DNA of 64,000 nucleotides from Sinomicrobium oceani (GTDB lineage Bacteria; Bacteroidota; Bacteroidia; Flavobacteriales; Flavobacteriaceae), in assembly GCF_900119185.1 (NCBI RefSeq), contig NZ_FPJE01000002.1:263988-327987 (forward strand), written 5' to 3'. Shown piece after piece: positions 10,011 to 19,509 of this stretch. The position numbers and the translations under genes are program-made. Each line of letters begins with the position of its first letter. Position 1 is the first letter of the stretch. The notes under the pieces are model-generated. The model had not been told where the DNA came from, searched no databases, and saw nothing but the letters and a program-made list of their open reading frames with translations.

Positions 10011-10256
10011 ATGAAGAAGTCTAAATTTTTAATGGTATTGTCTGCATTCGCCTTTGCTATTGTAGGTGCATTTGCAAGTATAAATAATACTTCTGTTGAT
10101 CCGGCTAATCTTTATGCCAAAAACGATCAAGGAGAATGTATATTAAGATGTGCCACTACCGGAATTACTGATTGTGTGGTGCCTGCATATGAGACACTAG
10201 AGGAATGTCAAGATCCTAATGCAACTCCCATCCTTCCTGCTTATGAACCTTTTTAG
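10011..10256 (+). CDS. DUF6520-like small exported peptide
   Basis: 81 residues. The first 23 are a signal peptide (MKKSKFLMVLSAFAFAIVGA). The mature part is about 58 residues with four cysteines (GECILRCATTG, ITDCVV, LEECQD). Layout and context (beside MauE) match the DUF6520 family of Bacteroidota, whose function is not known. A strong terminator follows 20 bases after the stop, so this peptide may be made in excess over the gene downstream. Confidence 0.7.
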   Translation: MKKSKFLMVLSAFAFAIVGAFASINNTSVDPANLYAKNDQGECILRCATTGITDCVVPAYETLEECQDPNATPILPAYEPF

Positions 10257-10275
10257 TAGGTAAGTCTAATAAGAC

Positions 10276-10307
10276 GGGTTGGCAAAAAAACTGCCAACCC
10301 TGTTTTT
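10276..10307 (+). terminator. Rho-independent terminator after the DUF6520 gene
   Basis: Perfect 9-bp stem GGGTTGGCA / TGCCAACCC (10276-10284 with 10292-10300), a 7-base loop, then TGTTTTT. Confidence 0.85.
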
Positions 10308-10376
10308 ATTAAAAAGACCATCTAAGGTTTGTCTATAGAACAATGACATTGTTTAATCAGTTAAATATACCCAAAA

Positions 10377-11426
10377 ATGCGCTATATTATATACTGTCTG
10401 CTTACCGTCGTTGCTGTTATTGGCGGATTGTTTGTGATTTCCAAAAGAGATACGCCAGAAAACTATGATTTTTCCAGAACCTTTACCGATAGCCCATTGG
10501 TTGTTAAAAATAGAAAAATACTAAAATTAAGGAACGAGTTCCATTATATTGCGGGATTGACTGAAAAAAACATTTTTTTAGGAGATCAGGGTTATTCAGG
10601 AAAACTCTTTACGACAGGTTATAACTTAAATGATGGACTGTATAAGGATCTAAACGTACCCGATAGTATCCGTATAGCCTGGAAAGCCGTTAAAATTTTT
10701 GTGAATTACCCGGACGTATTCCTTATAGAAGGCATAAGCCCTACTATATTGCAAGGCACTTTTCCCGGCCCTGGCCCATATAATATCTACCACCCGGAAA
10801 AACCCTTTCACCACCCCATTCCCATTCCCAAAAATATTATCATCGCAAGAACTCATGATATAGAAAAAAAATCCTACATGTTGGCCAAAATTATATTGGA
10901 TTCTCTCCCTATATTGGAAACAAAATATATTTTGGAACAACAAAATGGGATTATTTTTTCTTCAGACGGGATGCTCTCATACGATCCCGTTACTGAAAAA
11001 ACCCTTTATGTCAACTTTTATAATAACCGGTTTACCTGCCTTGACACGAGCCTCAATCTTATATACCAAGGAAATACCATCGCCCCCATAGGCCATGCCC
11101 AACTAAAAATGGACACTATCCATTCCGAAAACAAAATGGTACTGTCAGCCCCGGCATTGTTTGTCAACAAACAAAACAGTGTTTATAACGGCAGGCTATA
11201 TATACGGTCTGTCATCATGGCAAAAAACGAAGATAAAAGAGCCTTTAAACGTCATGCCGTTATTGATGTTTATGAACTGGCGAATACCAACAGTAAATAC
11301 CTCTATAGCTTTTATCTCCCTGCATACGAAAACAAAAAGCTCCGAGAGTTCAAAGTGTTTAACAATCATATTATTAGTTTACAAGGCGAATACCTGGTTA
11401 TAGACCAGTTTAAGCTTAAATCTTAG
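10377..11426 (+). CDS. Membrane-anchored beta-propeller-like protein, function unknown
   Basis: 349 residues with an N-terminal hydrophobic segment (residues 3-22) that acts as signal or anchor; no lipobox cysteine. The rest is rich in short beta strands with repeated patterns (ENKMVLSAPALFVNKQNSVYN, NNHIISLQGEYLVIDQF) that resemble the six-bladed TolB-like propellers found beside MauE and DUF6520 genes in Bacteroidota. No catalytic motif was recognised. It follows the DUF6520 terminator by about 70 bases. Confidence 0.5.
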   Translation: MRYIIYCLLTVVAVIGGLFVISKRDTPENYDFSRTFTDSPLVVKNRKILKLRNEFHYIAGLTEKNIFLGDQGYSGKLFTTGYNLNDGLYKDLNVPDSIRIAWKAVKIFVNYPDVFLIEGISPTILQGTFPGPGPYNIYHPEKPFHHPIPIPKNIIIARTHDIEKKSYMLAKIILDSLPILETKYILEQQNGIIFSSDGMLSYDPVTEKTLYVNFYNNRFTCLDTSLNLIYQGNTIAPIGHAQLKMDTIHSENKMVLSAPALFVNKQNSVYNGRLYIRSVIMAKNEDKRAFKRHAVIDVYELANTNSKYLYSFYLPAYENKKLREFKVFNNHIISLQGEYLVIDQFKLKS

Positions 11427-11479
11427 TAGGATATGAAAATATTAATCATGAAGTGATTTAAACTTTTTTAAAAAATTAA

Positions 11480-11534
11480 AAAGGGTTGAAGATATTTGTG
11501 TTGCGAAACATACAATTATCAAAACCAACCCTTT
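11480..11534. terminator. Possible bidirectional hairpin between convergent genes
   Basis: AAAGGGTTG (11480-11488) pairs with CAACCCTTT (11526-11534) across a 37-base loop. It lies between two convergent genes. The loop is long, so the assignment is weak. Confidence 0.35.
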
Positions 11535-11600
11535 ATATACTCTGTACTTGACAAAGATACAATAGCATTGGAAATAGTCCCTTACATATTCATACTATTT

Positions 11601-13166
11601 TCAATATTCTCCAATTGTATTACGTATTAACTCAATGTTTTCTTCCGGGTCTTTATCCTTAGAAAAAAACGATACTACTTTACCGTCTTTATCTATAAGC
11701 AGGGAAAAGGGCAGGGCACTTATTCCGTAATATTTGGCAATTTCATGGTCAATTCCTTCCCCATTGGTATATAGATTAACATCTTCCTTTTCCGAATACA
11801 ACTCAGATTCCAGACTCTTAAGCCATCGTTCCTTCTTTTTGTCGGTATTGATACTAACCACGACAAAGTCGTCATTATCCCCAAATTCAGGTTTTATATG
11901 GTCTTTTATATATTTTGCCAAAACGGCACAACCACCACAACCCGTCCCCCAAACATCCAGCAAAACCGTTTTTCCCTGAAAATCTTCCAACTTCACAAGT
12001 TTGCCCGAAGAATCGGTAAAGGCAAAATTATAGGCCGACATCCCTTTTTTGATACGGTATCTGCTTTCAATTTTTTCCCGTATAAAAGGAGTTTTTACCA
12101 CCGCCATTACAGTATCAATTACACTATCATATATATTACTTGTAACTCTTTCAAAGTTAGAAGTAAAAAAAGGATAAGGATCAAAATGAGAACTCACCAA
12201 TATCCTCAACATACATTCCCGAGTAATCCCGAAATAGTTATCAATCACAGCTTCTACCACCTCCTGGAATAAAGGAGTCCTCCCTTCTTTTTTTATATAC
12301 AGCTCCAAGGCTGTTCGGGTCAGTAAATAACTGGGGTAGTTAGGACACAAAACAGCCATATAAGGGTCTTCTTTATCGTAAAATATCTTAACCTCAAAAT
12401 CATCTGTATCTGTATAACCCACGAATTCCAGTAACTCTTCCTTTGGAATATTGCCTGTTTTATAATGACTAAAAAAAACAGCCAACTTACGTTGTAATAT
12501 TCTGGACATAATATCGGCTTTCAGTAGTGCATAAGCCCTTTCACTTATTGAATTTTTATATTTTCGCAATATATTCAAGGCTTTTTTTTCCCTTTCTTTT
12601 TGAAATTGATACACCTTTTTGAAATCTTCGATAGTCCTTTTACTATTATGGTTACTCATCCTCAGAGTTTTTTCTCTTAACAACTCTTCTTCTATTTCCC
12701 TCCGGCATTGGTATTTTGCTGCCCCCCTGCCAGTAAAAATTACTTTTCCATTTTCCTTTTTTTTACCTGTTTCTAAGGTGATATAGATGCTGTCGCCCGG
12801 TTCCACAGGATATTCTTCTAACACCCTTTGATACTCCCTATTCTCTGGTATAAGTGCAATATTGACCTTGCTCAACTTGCTGGCATTGGGGTGAAACAAG
12901 TCTTCATGGTCTAACTCAAAAGAGAAATGGTTTTTGGTATTCAGGCTGTCATCATAACCCTCTGTTCTTTCTTCCCTAAGTGGGGTTATTGTTAATCTGG
13001 AGCCATAAACTTTCACTATACTTTTTCCTATAGTCTCCTTTTCGTTGACCACATGACCCGAGATATAGACCTTATCAGAAGAGAACTCCTGTGCTTGTAC
13101 ATAACAACTGCCCAACCCACAAAATAAGAATAGGCTGATGTTTTTTTTTAATATTCTATTCGTCAT
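11601..13166 (-). CDS. TlpA-family thiol-disulfide protein, exported
   Basis: 521 residues. A signal peptide ends near residue 25 (GSCYVQAQ). The long N-terminal half (about 30-380) has no clear family but contains a charged helical stretch at about 165-215. The C-terminal 140 residues are a thioredoxin fold of the TlpA/ResA type: LEDFQGKTVLLDVWGTGCGGC, with the redox pair CGGC at 410-413, and the cis-proline in ISALPFSLLIDKDG. Such proteins reduce or exchange disulfides in the periplasm. It is 62 bases downstream of the SusD gene on the same strand, so it is probably part of that operon. Confidence 0.82.
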   Translation of the reverse strand: MTNRILKKNISLFLFCGLGSCYVQAQEFSSDKVYISGHVVNEKETIGKSIVKVYGSRLTITPLREERTEGYDDSLNTKNHFSFELDHEDLFHPNASKLSKVNIALIPENREYQRVLEEYPVEPGDSIYITLETGKKKENGKVIFTGRGAAKYQCRREIEEELLREKTLRMSNHNSKRTIEDFKKVYQFQKEREKKALNILRKYKNSISERAYALLKADIMSRILQRKLAVFFSHYKTGNIPKEELLEFVGYTDTDDFEVKIFYDKEDPYMAVLCPNYPSYLLTRTALELYIKKEGRTPLFQEVVEAVIDNYFGITRECMLRILVSSHFDPYPFFTSNFERVTSNIYDSVIDTVMAVVKTPFIREKIESRYRIKKGMSAYNFAFTDSSGKLVKLEDFQGKTVLLDVWGTGCGGCAVLAKYIKDHIKPEFGDNDDFVVVSINTDKKKERWLKSLESELYSEKEDVNLYTNGEGIDHEIAKYYGISALPFSLLIDKDGKVVSFFSKDKDPEENIELIRNTIGEY

Positions 13167-13228
13167 ATATTTTTATTTTTTTAGAGTACATTACTGATGA
13201 AAAAGCTTTTCATCTTGCCAATATCTTA

Positions 13229-14644
13229 TTATGGATTGGGAACAATATTGGGATTATTAAGTACTTCCTGCTCCGGAATGGGGTAGAGTGCATCCGTAGG
13301 CTCCCAATTAGTTTTAACTATTCCGAGAACTTCATCAATCGTTCCTGTACGTTTTAAATCCAGCCAACGGTGGCCCCATTCGGCAAAGAACTCGATACGA
13401 CGTTCCTGCAAAATAGCATTCAGCAATTCTGCCTGACTCTCTGCAGGAGTATCGCCGAGCCCCGCCCGATGGCGTATGGTATTGATGTCAGAGACCGCAC
13501 TATTAACACCAGTAAGAATGTTTAACATTGCCCTTGCTTCTGCTCGAATTAAATATTGTTCTGCCAACCGCAATACCATGGAATACTCTGTTAGAGTTCC
13601 CCCGATAGCTATCTTGTACTTATAAGGGAAAAACCATGTATTAGTTCCTTCAGAAAAACTTCCTACCCAGTGTTTCCGTCTTTGATCTTCTTCCTCAAAA
13701 GAGGCTAATAAAGCGTCATTTAATTCCAGTTTGCTGGTACTATTAATGGGTGAAGAATTCAAGATGAAGTACCGTCCTTCATTCGTATTGTACCCGGGTT
13801 CGACAGGAACCAACTGCCAAATGGCTTCCGACGAATTAGCCAAAAACACCTGGTTCAAATCCGCCTCCAACCTATATAAAGCTTCAGATTGAATCACTTC
13901 AGAAGCCAGAGTTTCGGCCAGATTCCAATTGCCTAAGTATAAGTACACCCTGGACAATAAGGCTATGGCTGCATATTTATTGGGGCGGCTTCGTTCCCCT
14001 CCGGATATGGTATAATCCTCCAAGAGGAGGCTTTTTGCATCTTCAAGGTCTGTTATAATCTGTTGGTAAACCTGTCCTGCCGGACTACGTTCGGCTTGGG
14101 CGTTGGTCCAAAAATCAGTTGAAGTATATAAGGGTACATCCCCGAAGAGATTAACCAGATAGAAATAACTAAAGGCTCTAACAAATTTTGCCTCTCCTTC
14201 CAGTTGTTGTTTAACGTCTTCGCTAACTCTGGCTTCTTCGTTTATAATTCCTTCTAAAATACTATTGGTCCTATAAATAACCGCATACGGATCAGACCAT
14301 AGGTTAGCTGCAAAACCAGAAGGAGAAAGCGAATTTTCTGAAAATGGATCGAGGGCGGTATTATAATTGTCATACTCATCCGCAGACAATCCACTTAAGA
14401 AACTAACACTTCTTGAATAGTGCCCGCTTGAAAACGTTCTGTTCATCATATAACTATAAACCCCTGTCATGGCTGACTGGGCTGTAGCATCATCGGCAAA
14501 AACCTCGGATCTTACCAAACGCTCTTTGGGAGGGTCAATTTCAACGAAATCCTCACAGCTCATAAAAAGAACTACCAGTGATAAAAGATATTTCACTGAA
14601 TCATTTTCTTTTATATATGAATATGTTAGCATATTTTTCATCAC
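13229..14644 (-). CDS. SusD/RagB-family outer-membrane lipoprotein
   Basis: 471 residues. The N terminus has a hydrophobic segment ending in LSLVVLFMSC, a lipoprotein signal, with mature Cys at about residue 30. The mature start EDFVEIDPPKERL and the internal segments FVRAFSYFYLVNLFGDVPLYT and RIEFFAEWGHRWLDLKRTG are diagnostic for SusD. It serves as the surface-exposed substrate-capturing lid for the SusC barrel encoded 13 bases upstream. The substrate is unknown; no glycoside hydrolase is nearby. Confidence 0.93.
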   Translation of the reverse strand: MMKNMLTYSYIKENDSVKYLLSLVVLFMSCEDFVEIDPPKERLVRSEVFADDATAQSAMTGVYSYMMNRTFSSGHYSRSVSFLSGLSADEYDNYNTALDPFSENSLSPSGFAANLWSDPYAVIYRTNSILEGIINEEARVSEDVKQQLEGEAKFVRAFSYFYLVNLFGDVPLYTSTDFWTNAQAERSPAGQVYQQIITDLEDAKSLLLEDYTISGGERSRPNKYAAIALLSRVYLYLGNWNLAETLASEVIQSEALYRLEADLNQVFLANSSEAIWQLVPVEPGYNTNEGRYFILNSSPINSTSKLELNDALLASFEEEDQRRKHWVGSFSEGTNTWFFPYKYKIAIGGTLTEYSMVLRLAEQYLIRAEARAMLNILTGVNSAVSDINTIRHRAGLGDTPAESQAELLNAILQERRIEFFAEWGHRWLDLKRTGTIDEVLGIVKTNWEPTDALYPIPEQEVLNNPNIVPNP

Positions 14645-14657
14645 AAAATTTTTAGAA

Positions 14658-17600
14658 TTAAAAACTCAATTGTACTCCACCAAGGATTTTTCGCAAGGGA
14701 GGAAGAGAAGCAAGATTTTGATTTTCAGGGTTCATGCCAAGAAAATTTGTAAAAGTTAATAGGTTTTGACCTTGTATATAAAAGCGGCAATTTCTAATCC
14801 CAATTTTTTGAGCAGTTGTTTTCGGCAACATATAATGAATAGATACATTCTTTAAACGGATAAAGGAGGCATCACTAATCATGGCATCACTCCTTCTTAA
14901 ATTAAGATAATAGGATTGGCCCGCCTCGGAAGCAGTTGATTGGGTAAACTTTTGAATATCCAAAACATCACCTTGGTTTTGCCATCGGTCCATCACTATA
15001 TCTGGTTGGTTGTTTAACCTGTATCCAGGGGGGGAGAAACCACCAAAAAGATAATTTCTGCCGGTTTGGCGGACAAACTGAAAAAAAATGTTCAGCTGCC
15101 AGTTTTTATAAGTAAAATTGTTCTGAAAACCACCATAAAAATCCTGTGCAATTTCTTTAAGACCCTGATAGTCAAATGTAGGAGATAAGACCCCGTCTTC
15201 ATTTAGATCTTCAACCTGATAGGTCCCGGTTTCAGGGTCAACACCAAGAAAATGATACAATTTTTGTACATACAGCGATTTGCCCACTTCATATTGATTG
15301 GCGTAAGAGGTATTTTCTATACCGGGAAAATCAATAAGTTTATTTCGTGGGACCGTTAGGTTAAATGCACTGGCCCATGTAAAATCTTGGTCCTTGATAT
15401 TGGTGCTGTTAAATTCCACTTCCCATCCCGTATTTTGTACCGTGGCCGGCAAATTGCCCTGAACACTCGAAAACCCCACACTTGACGGTAAAGGCATTCT
15501 TAACAATTGATTATCGGATCGGTTGTGGTAATAGCTTGCCTGGATAAAAATACGGTCGTTTAGAAAGCCTAATTCCAGTGCACCTTCTAATTTTACGTTC
15601 CGTTCCCAGACATAATCAGGGTTAAAAAGCCCAGTGGGTTCTAACCCGTTCTCTCCTTTATACGGGTATTGCGATGGCCCCCAACTGTCTAAGTATCCAT
15701 AATCATCAATACGGTCGTTCCCGGTAGTGCCATAACTCCCCCGGAGTTTCCCGTAGCTGAGAAATGAGAAGTTTTGTAAGAAGTTCTCATTGGAAAAAAT
15801 CCAGGCAGCTCCGACTGCCCCAAAATTTGCAAAGCGTTTGCCTGGGCCAAAACGGCTGCTTCCGTCCCGCCTACCGGTCAAGTTTAGGATATACCGGTCT
15901 TTTAGCGTATAATTGACTCTTCCAAAAACAGCACTATACCGGTATTGTATGTCATTGGAAAGATTTGGTGGGGATGTAATAGATGATGCCGCTTCTATGC
16001 TTTCCAACAAGGCTTCGTTGGAAAAACCTGTAGCATTGAACCGGGAGTTTTTTCTTAAATCTTCCTGAAAAGTCGCCCCACCTAAAATACTTAGCTTGCT
16101 GTTGCCAAAATCTTTAATGTATTCTATTTGGGGCTCTATGATCCAGGTCTTGATCTTGGTATCGTTAAATTGCGAACTTGATTGAGCAGTAGAGGCTGGG
16201 TAAAATGTACTTTTAGGATTAATATAAATTTCATCTTGGTCAAGCTTCGTATAGCCCAATCGTGTCTTCAGATATAGGTCCGGAATAAGCTGGTAGTTAA
16301 GCTGAAGATTACTAACTAAATTATTCGTGTTTGCATTATATTTCTGCCTTAAAAACGCATACGGATTATATGTCATCGCCTCCGGCCAAACCAATTCGTT
16401 GTTATCATCTAAAAACTCAGGGGTATTTGGGGGAAGTAGTATAGCATAGCGAGTCACATCATTATAAGACAGCTCGTTATTACCCGAAACATAATTTATA
16501 GAAAACATCATCTGAAACTTACGGTCTTTAGACCAATGATTCAGGTTAAGCGATCCAGATATTCTTTTATAACCAAAATCTCCCGGATACACGGTAGTTT
16601 CCTTATAAAGCCCACCCCCAAGGCGAAAAGAGGTTTGATCATTACCTCCCGAAACTGACGTTTGTAGGTTGGTAATATATGCTGTTCCTCCTATTAATTC
16701 TTTTTGCCAGTCGTTATCACGATTTTGATCCCAAACCAGGAGTTCCGGGGCATTGGATTCTGTCGGCTCCATCTTGTCATTGGCAAAAGCTTCCCTACGC
16801 ATTTCCAGGTATTGTTCTGTATTCAACATATCCAAAAAATCGGCCACTTTTCCTATCCCGGATTGTATATCGATATCTATCCTCGTTTTGCCTTCCTTTC
16901 CATATCCCTGTTTAGTAGTAATGAGCACTACTCCGTTAGCACCCCGCGAACCATAGATAGCTGTAGCATCAGCATCTTTTAATACCTCGATACTTTCTAT
17001 ATCTGACGGGTTGATACTGTTTAAAGGGTTGGACCCACCTATCATATTACTTAAAGCTCCTCCTACAAAAGTGGCCGAAAAAGGAACCCCATCCACAATA
17101 TATAAGGGTTGGTTAGCTCCATCGTCCGTCCTTAAACTGTTTTGGCCTCTAATTTGTACGGTAAATCCTCCACCAGGTACTCCGGTATTTTGTGTAATTT
17201 GCACTCCGGGCATACGACCTATTGCTGCCTCCAAAACATTAGTTACTGGCTGAGTCTCTATATCTTGAGATGTTATTTTACTTATACTACCCGTTTTTTC
17301 CTTTTCCTTCACCGTATAATACCCCGCATTCACCACCACCTCATCCAGGGCACTCACATCTTCCTCCATCACCACATCGAGGACTTCCTGTCCGTTTACC
17401 GCCTGTTCCTGCTTCTTAAACCCGACATACGAAAACACCAGCACATCCGAAGGGTTTACCCGGATGTCGTATTTTCCGTCGGGGTCCGACATGGTTCCTC
17501 TTTTGGCGTCTTTGACGATAATATTAACTCCGGGCAAGGGCATACCATTGGGATCGGTAATTGTTCCGCTTACCCGGAGTTGCTGGGCATCAGGGGTAGT

Positions 17601-17993
17601 CTCTGTAACTGCTGTGGGCATCTTCTTTTTGGCTCTGGAAAAGATCACTGTCTTGTCTTCGGTATAGGCATACCGGAAATCTCCGGTTCCTTTGATCTTA
17701 TCCAATAGGTCCCCGGTCCTGATCCTGCCCTTTTGCAGGCGGATCGCCGGAGCGCCCTTAAACATTTCGTAATCGTAGAGAAAGGTGCTCCCCGTCTGCT
17801 TCTTGATCAGGCTGAATACCTGGTATACGGTCATCGTGGTATCGACATCAATAACTACGGTGGTTTGGGAAAGACCATGTTTTGACGAAAATCCGAATGC
17901 AACCATACAGAACAAACCTATAAAAGCCCTCATCACAAAAAGTATTGTTTTTCCATACCAGGAAAACTTTAAGTTTATTTGCTTAATTTTCAT
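14658..17993 (-). CDS. SusC/RagA-family TonB-dependent transporter with STN domain
   Basis: 1111 residues, outer-membrane barrel that imports a substrate using TonB. Order of parts: signal segment to about residue 45; STN domain about 50-120 (FSLIKKQTGSTFLYDYEMF); a carboxypeptidase-D-like regulatory domain about 140-225 (VSGTITDPNGMPLPGVNI); TonB-dependent plug about 230-345 with SIEVLKDADATAIYGSRGA; beta-barrel to the terminal KILGGVQLSF. The STN domain normally signals to a FecR anti-sigma factor and an ECF sigma factor, but no such pair is next to it. A 940-base repeat-rich region lies upstream. Confidence 0.95.
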   Translation of the reverse strand: MKIKQINLKFSWYGKTILFVMRAFIGLFCMVAFGFSSKHGLSQTTVVIDVDTTMTVYQVFSLIKKQTGSTFLYDYEMFKGAPAIRLQKGRIRTGDLLDKIKGTGDFRYAYTEDKTVIFSRAKKKMPTAVTETTPDAQQLRVSGTITDPNGMPLPGVNIIVKDAKRGTMSDPDGKYDIRVNPSDVLVFSYVGFKKQEQAVNGQEVLDVVMEEDVSALDEVVVNAGYYTVKEKEKTGSISKITSQDIETQPVTNVLEAAIGRMPGVQITQNTGVPGGGFTVQIRGQNSLRTDDGANQPLYIVDGVPFSATFVGGALSNMIGGSNPLNSINPSDIESIEVLKDADATAIYGSRGANGVVLITTKQGYGKEGKTRIDIDIQSGIGKVADFLDMLNTEQYLEMRREAFANDKMEPTESNAPELLVWDQNRDNDWQKELIGGTAYITNLQTSVSGGNDQTSFRLGGGLYKETTVYPGDFGYKRISGSLNLNHWSKDRKFQMMFSINYVSGNNELSYNDVTRYAILLPPNTPEFLDDNNELVWPEAMTYNPYAFLRQKYNANTNNLVSNLQLNYQLIPDLYLKTRLGYTKLDQDEIYINPKSTFYPASTAQSSSQFNDTKIKTWIIEPQIEYIKDFGNSKLSILGGATFQEDLRKNSRFNATGFSNEALLESIEAASSITSPPNLSNDIQYRYSAVFGRVNYTLKDRYILNLTGRRDGSSRFGPGKRFANFGAVGAAWIFSNENFLQNFSFLSYGKLRGSYGTTGNDRIDDYGYLDSWGPSQYPYKGENGLEPTGLFNPDYVWERNVKLEGALELGFLNDRIFIQASYYHNRSDNQLLRMPLPSSVGFSSVQGNLPATVQNTGWEVEFNSTNIKDQDFTWASAFNLTVPRNKLIDFPGIENTSYANQYEVGKSLYVQKLYHFLGVDPETGTYQVEDLNEDGVLSPTFDYQGLKEIAQDFYGGFQNNFTYKNWQLNIFFQFVRQTGRNYLFGGFSPPGYRLNNQPDIVMDRWQNQGDVLDIQKFTQSTASEAGQSYYLNLRRSDAMISDASFIRLKNVSIHYMLPKTTAQKIGIRNCRFYIQGQNLLTFTNFLGMNPENQNLASLPPLRKILGGVQLSF

Positions 17994-18112
17994 ATATTTG
18001 TGTATTCGTTGGTTCGTAATTAACTAATGAATCCTAAGAAGGGGAAGTTATGCGTTGTGGAAGGCCGTACTTTCCCTTTTCTTATGCACCATAGCAGATG
18101 ATCATGATTTTT

Positions 18113-18253
18113 GGGGCTTTCGTTTAAGTCGCTGTAGTGTTTCGCATTTTGGTTTGTTAGTTGTTAGTTCTTAGTTTGTTAGTTTTTAGTTTGTGGTTCT
18201 TAGGAGGCTTGTCACTTGAGATCATTGTGGTTATGACCTCCTCTTCAAAACCG
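18113..18253. repeat. Tandem direct repeat, unit 1
   Basis: About 141 bases, nearly identical to unit 2 at 18285-18427. It starts GGGGCTTT, then GTTTAAGTC.CTGTAGTG, a T/G-rich TTAGTTTGTTAGTT tract, and an arm pair AGGAGG...CCTCCT spaced by about 36 bases near the end. Confidence 0.9.
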
Positions 18254-18284
18254 TAGCACAGTTGGATATGGTAGCGATACCGCC

Positions 18285-18427
18285 GGGGCTTTTTGTTTAA
18301 GTCACTGTAGTGTTTCGCATTTTAGTTTGTTAGTTCTTAGTTTGTTAGTTTTTAGTTTTTTAGTTTGTGGTTCTTAGGAGGCTGGTCGCTTGAGATCATT
18401 GTGGTTATGACCTCCTCTTCAAAACCG
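18285..18427. repeat. Tandem direct repeat, unit 2
   Basis: About 143 bases, the second copy of unit 1 with a 172-base period. The block from AGGAGGCT to CTTCAAAACCG is almost unchanged. A further GGGGGCTTTACTTTAGTCC at about 18463 may be the start of a decayed third unit. Confidence 0.9.
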
Positions 18428-18520
18428 TTTTGCACAGCAATTGCAGGGTATGGTAATGCCTTCGGGGGCTTTACTTTAGTCCTTGTTTGGTTTGTTGGCT
18501 TTTAGTTCGTCGTTTTTAAT

Positions 18521-18623
18521 TTTTATTGGCCCGCCAAAGGGTTTAATACCCCGAGGCTTGCCTCGAAATTTAAATTCAGTTTCGTATGAATACCTCGTGT
18601 GCTTGCACAGAGGTAGTTTACTT
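18521..18623. repeat. Three-hairpin dispersed element, copy A
   Basis: Contains TTGGC-cc-GCCAA, then the tight hairpin CGAGGC-tt-GCCTCG, then an arm pair TACCTC.TGTGC / GCACA.GAGGTA around TT. The same order and spacing recur at 26676-26779. Confidence 0.85.
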
Positions 18624-18931
18624 CTCAAGGGGTGGGTTGCCTGAAGTCTATTATAGCGGGGTGATTATGATCCGCACTGAGCATGACTTTTCATCAAAGC
18701 TTTCTCAGCCCATACCATAACGTGTAGGAATGTCAAGTGAAAAGGAGCAATCGGTGGGTGTCATTCAGAAGAAAGACCTCAACAACTTCCGGCATGATGT
18801 CAAGGTCTTCCGGCAACTATAGTATTGGTGTTGGTGTGTTCTTTTTGGTTTCAGGATTTTATGAATTATCGGTTTCGTTTATATCATTTTTATGCAGGCC
18901 GAGTGATTTTCGAAGAAAATCGTACCGAAGC

Positions 18932-19387
18932 CTAATGTAATCTCACCTTAAACCTGATCTCCTGCGGTGTCAGGCACTGCGCATCGGAACACGCCATAAA
19001 CGTCACACTCCCTGCCAGGTCCTGTGGGATTTCTTTATCGACTTTTACCTGCTGCACAAAATCCACTTTTCCCTGGTAATAGCGGGCATCGACCATAAAT
19101 ATCTCCTCGTATTTTTCGATAAGACTTCCTTCTTCCTCGACCACGCCCTGCAGTTCTACCGCCTTATTGTCCTCGAAAGCGATCACGGTAGGCAGCGGTC
19201 CGCCTTCATCGGTATGTTGTGAATAAATACGCCACGGATATTCGACCAGGGCGGAAATATGCACTTCATACCTCTGATCCGCAATCTTCCTGGAAGAGAA
19301 TTCCCATGCTACCGGATCGTTCCCCTGGGCCGAAACCATTATGGCACAGCAGCACATCATACACCAAAGACAGATATACTTTCTCAT
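18932..19387 (-). CDS. Exported DsbD N-terminal-domain-like protein
   Basis: 151 residues. Residues 1-20 form a signal peptide ending in VSA. The mature protein resembles the alpha domain of DsbD: PVAWEFSSRKIADQRYEVHI at the start, YPWRIYSQHTDEGGPLPT in the middle, and the redox-site segment FMACSDAQCLTPQEI with two cysteines four residues apart. In DsbD this domain passes electrons from the membrane segment to periplasmic thioredoxins. Here it is a free-standing protein without the membrane and thioredoxin domains, which is common in Flavobacteriia. Partner unknown. Confidence 0.8.
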   Translation of the reverse strand: MRKYICLWCMMCCCAIMVSAQGNDPVAWEFSSRKIADQRYEVHISALVEYPWRIYSQHTDEGGPLPTVIAFEDNKAVELQGVVEEEGSLIEKYEEIFMVDARYYQGKVDFVQQVKVDKEIPQDLAGSVTFMACSDAQCLTPQEIRFKVRLH

Positions 19388-19468
19388 CGGTTTGTTTTTA
19401 TGTAATTGATAAAATTAGATTATAAGCCTGCCCGACTTTGTCTCCCTGCAGTAATAACGGTGAGTTAA

Positions 19469-19500
19469 AAGGCGTAAGGACATGACCTCACTTACGCCTT
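19469..19500 (-). terminator. Hairpin downstream of the small ORF
   Basis: Perfect 10-bp stem AAGGCGTAAG / CTTACGCCTT (19469-19478 with 19491-19500) with a 12-base loop; read on the minus strand a short T-run follows. It ends 10 bases past the stop of the 66-codon frame. Confidence 0.5.
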
Positions 19501-19509
19501 AACACAATT

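Larger units (their letters stand above)
17994..18931. other. Gene-poor region upstream of susC
   Basis: About 940 bases without a convincing gene. It contains two 142-base direct repeats (18113-18253 and 18285-18427) and one copy of a three-hairpin dispersed element (18521-18623). A 30-codon frame at 18730-18822 and a 67-codon frame to 18940 have no recognisable features. Confidence 0.6.

Noticed and set aside
18113-18427. Considered as a CRISPR array
   Set aside because: Only two units of about 142 bases with no short unique spacers, and no cas genes in the window.
18657-18668. TGATTATGATCC as a sixth Fnr-type box
   Set aside because: One arm is imperfect and no gene or correctly spaced -7 element follows on either strand.
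18730-18822. 30-codon frame (MSSEKEQSVGVIQ...) after a GGA-rich stretch
   Set aside because: Too short, no family, no promoter, and it lies in a repeat-rich gap; the overlapping 67-codon frame to 18940 is no better.
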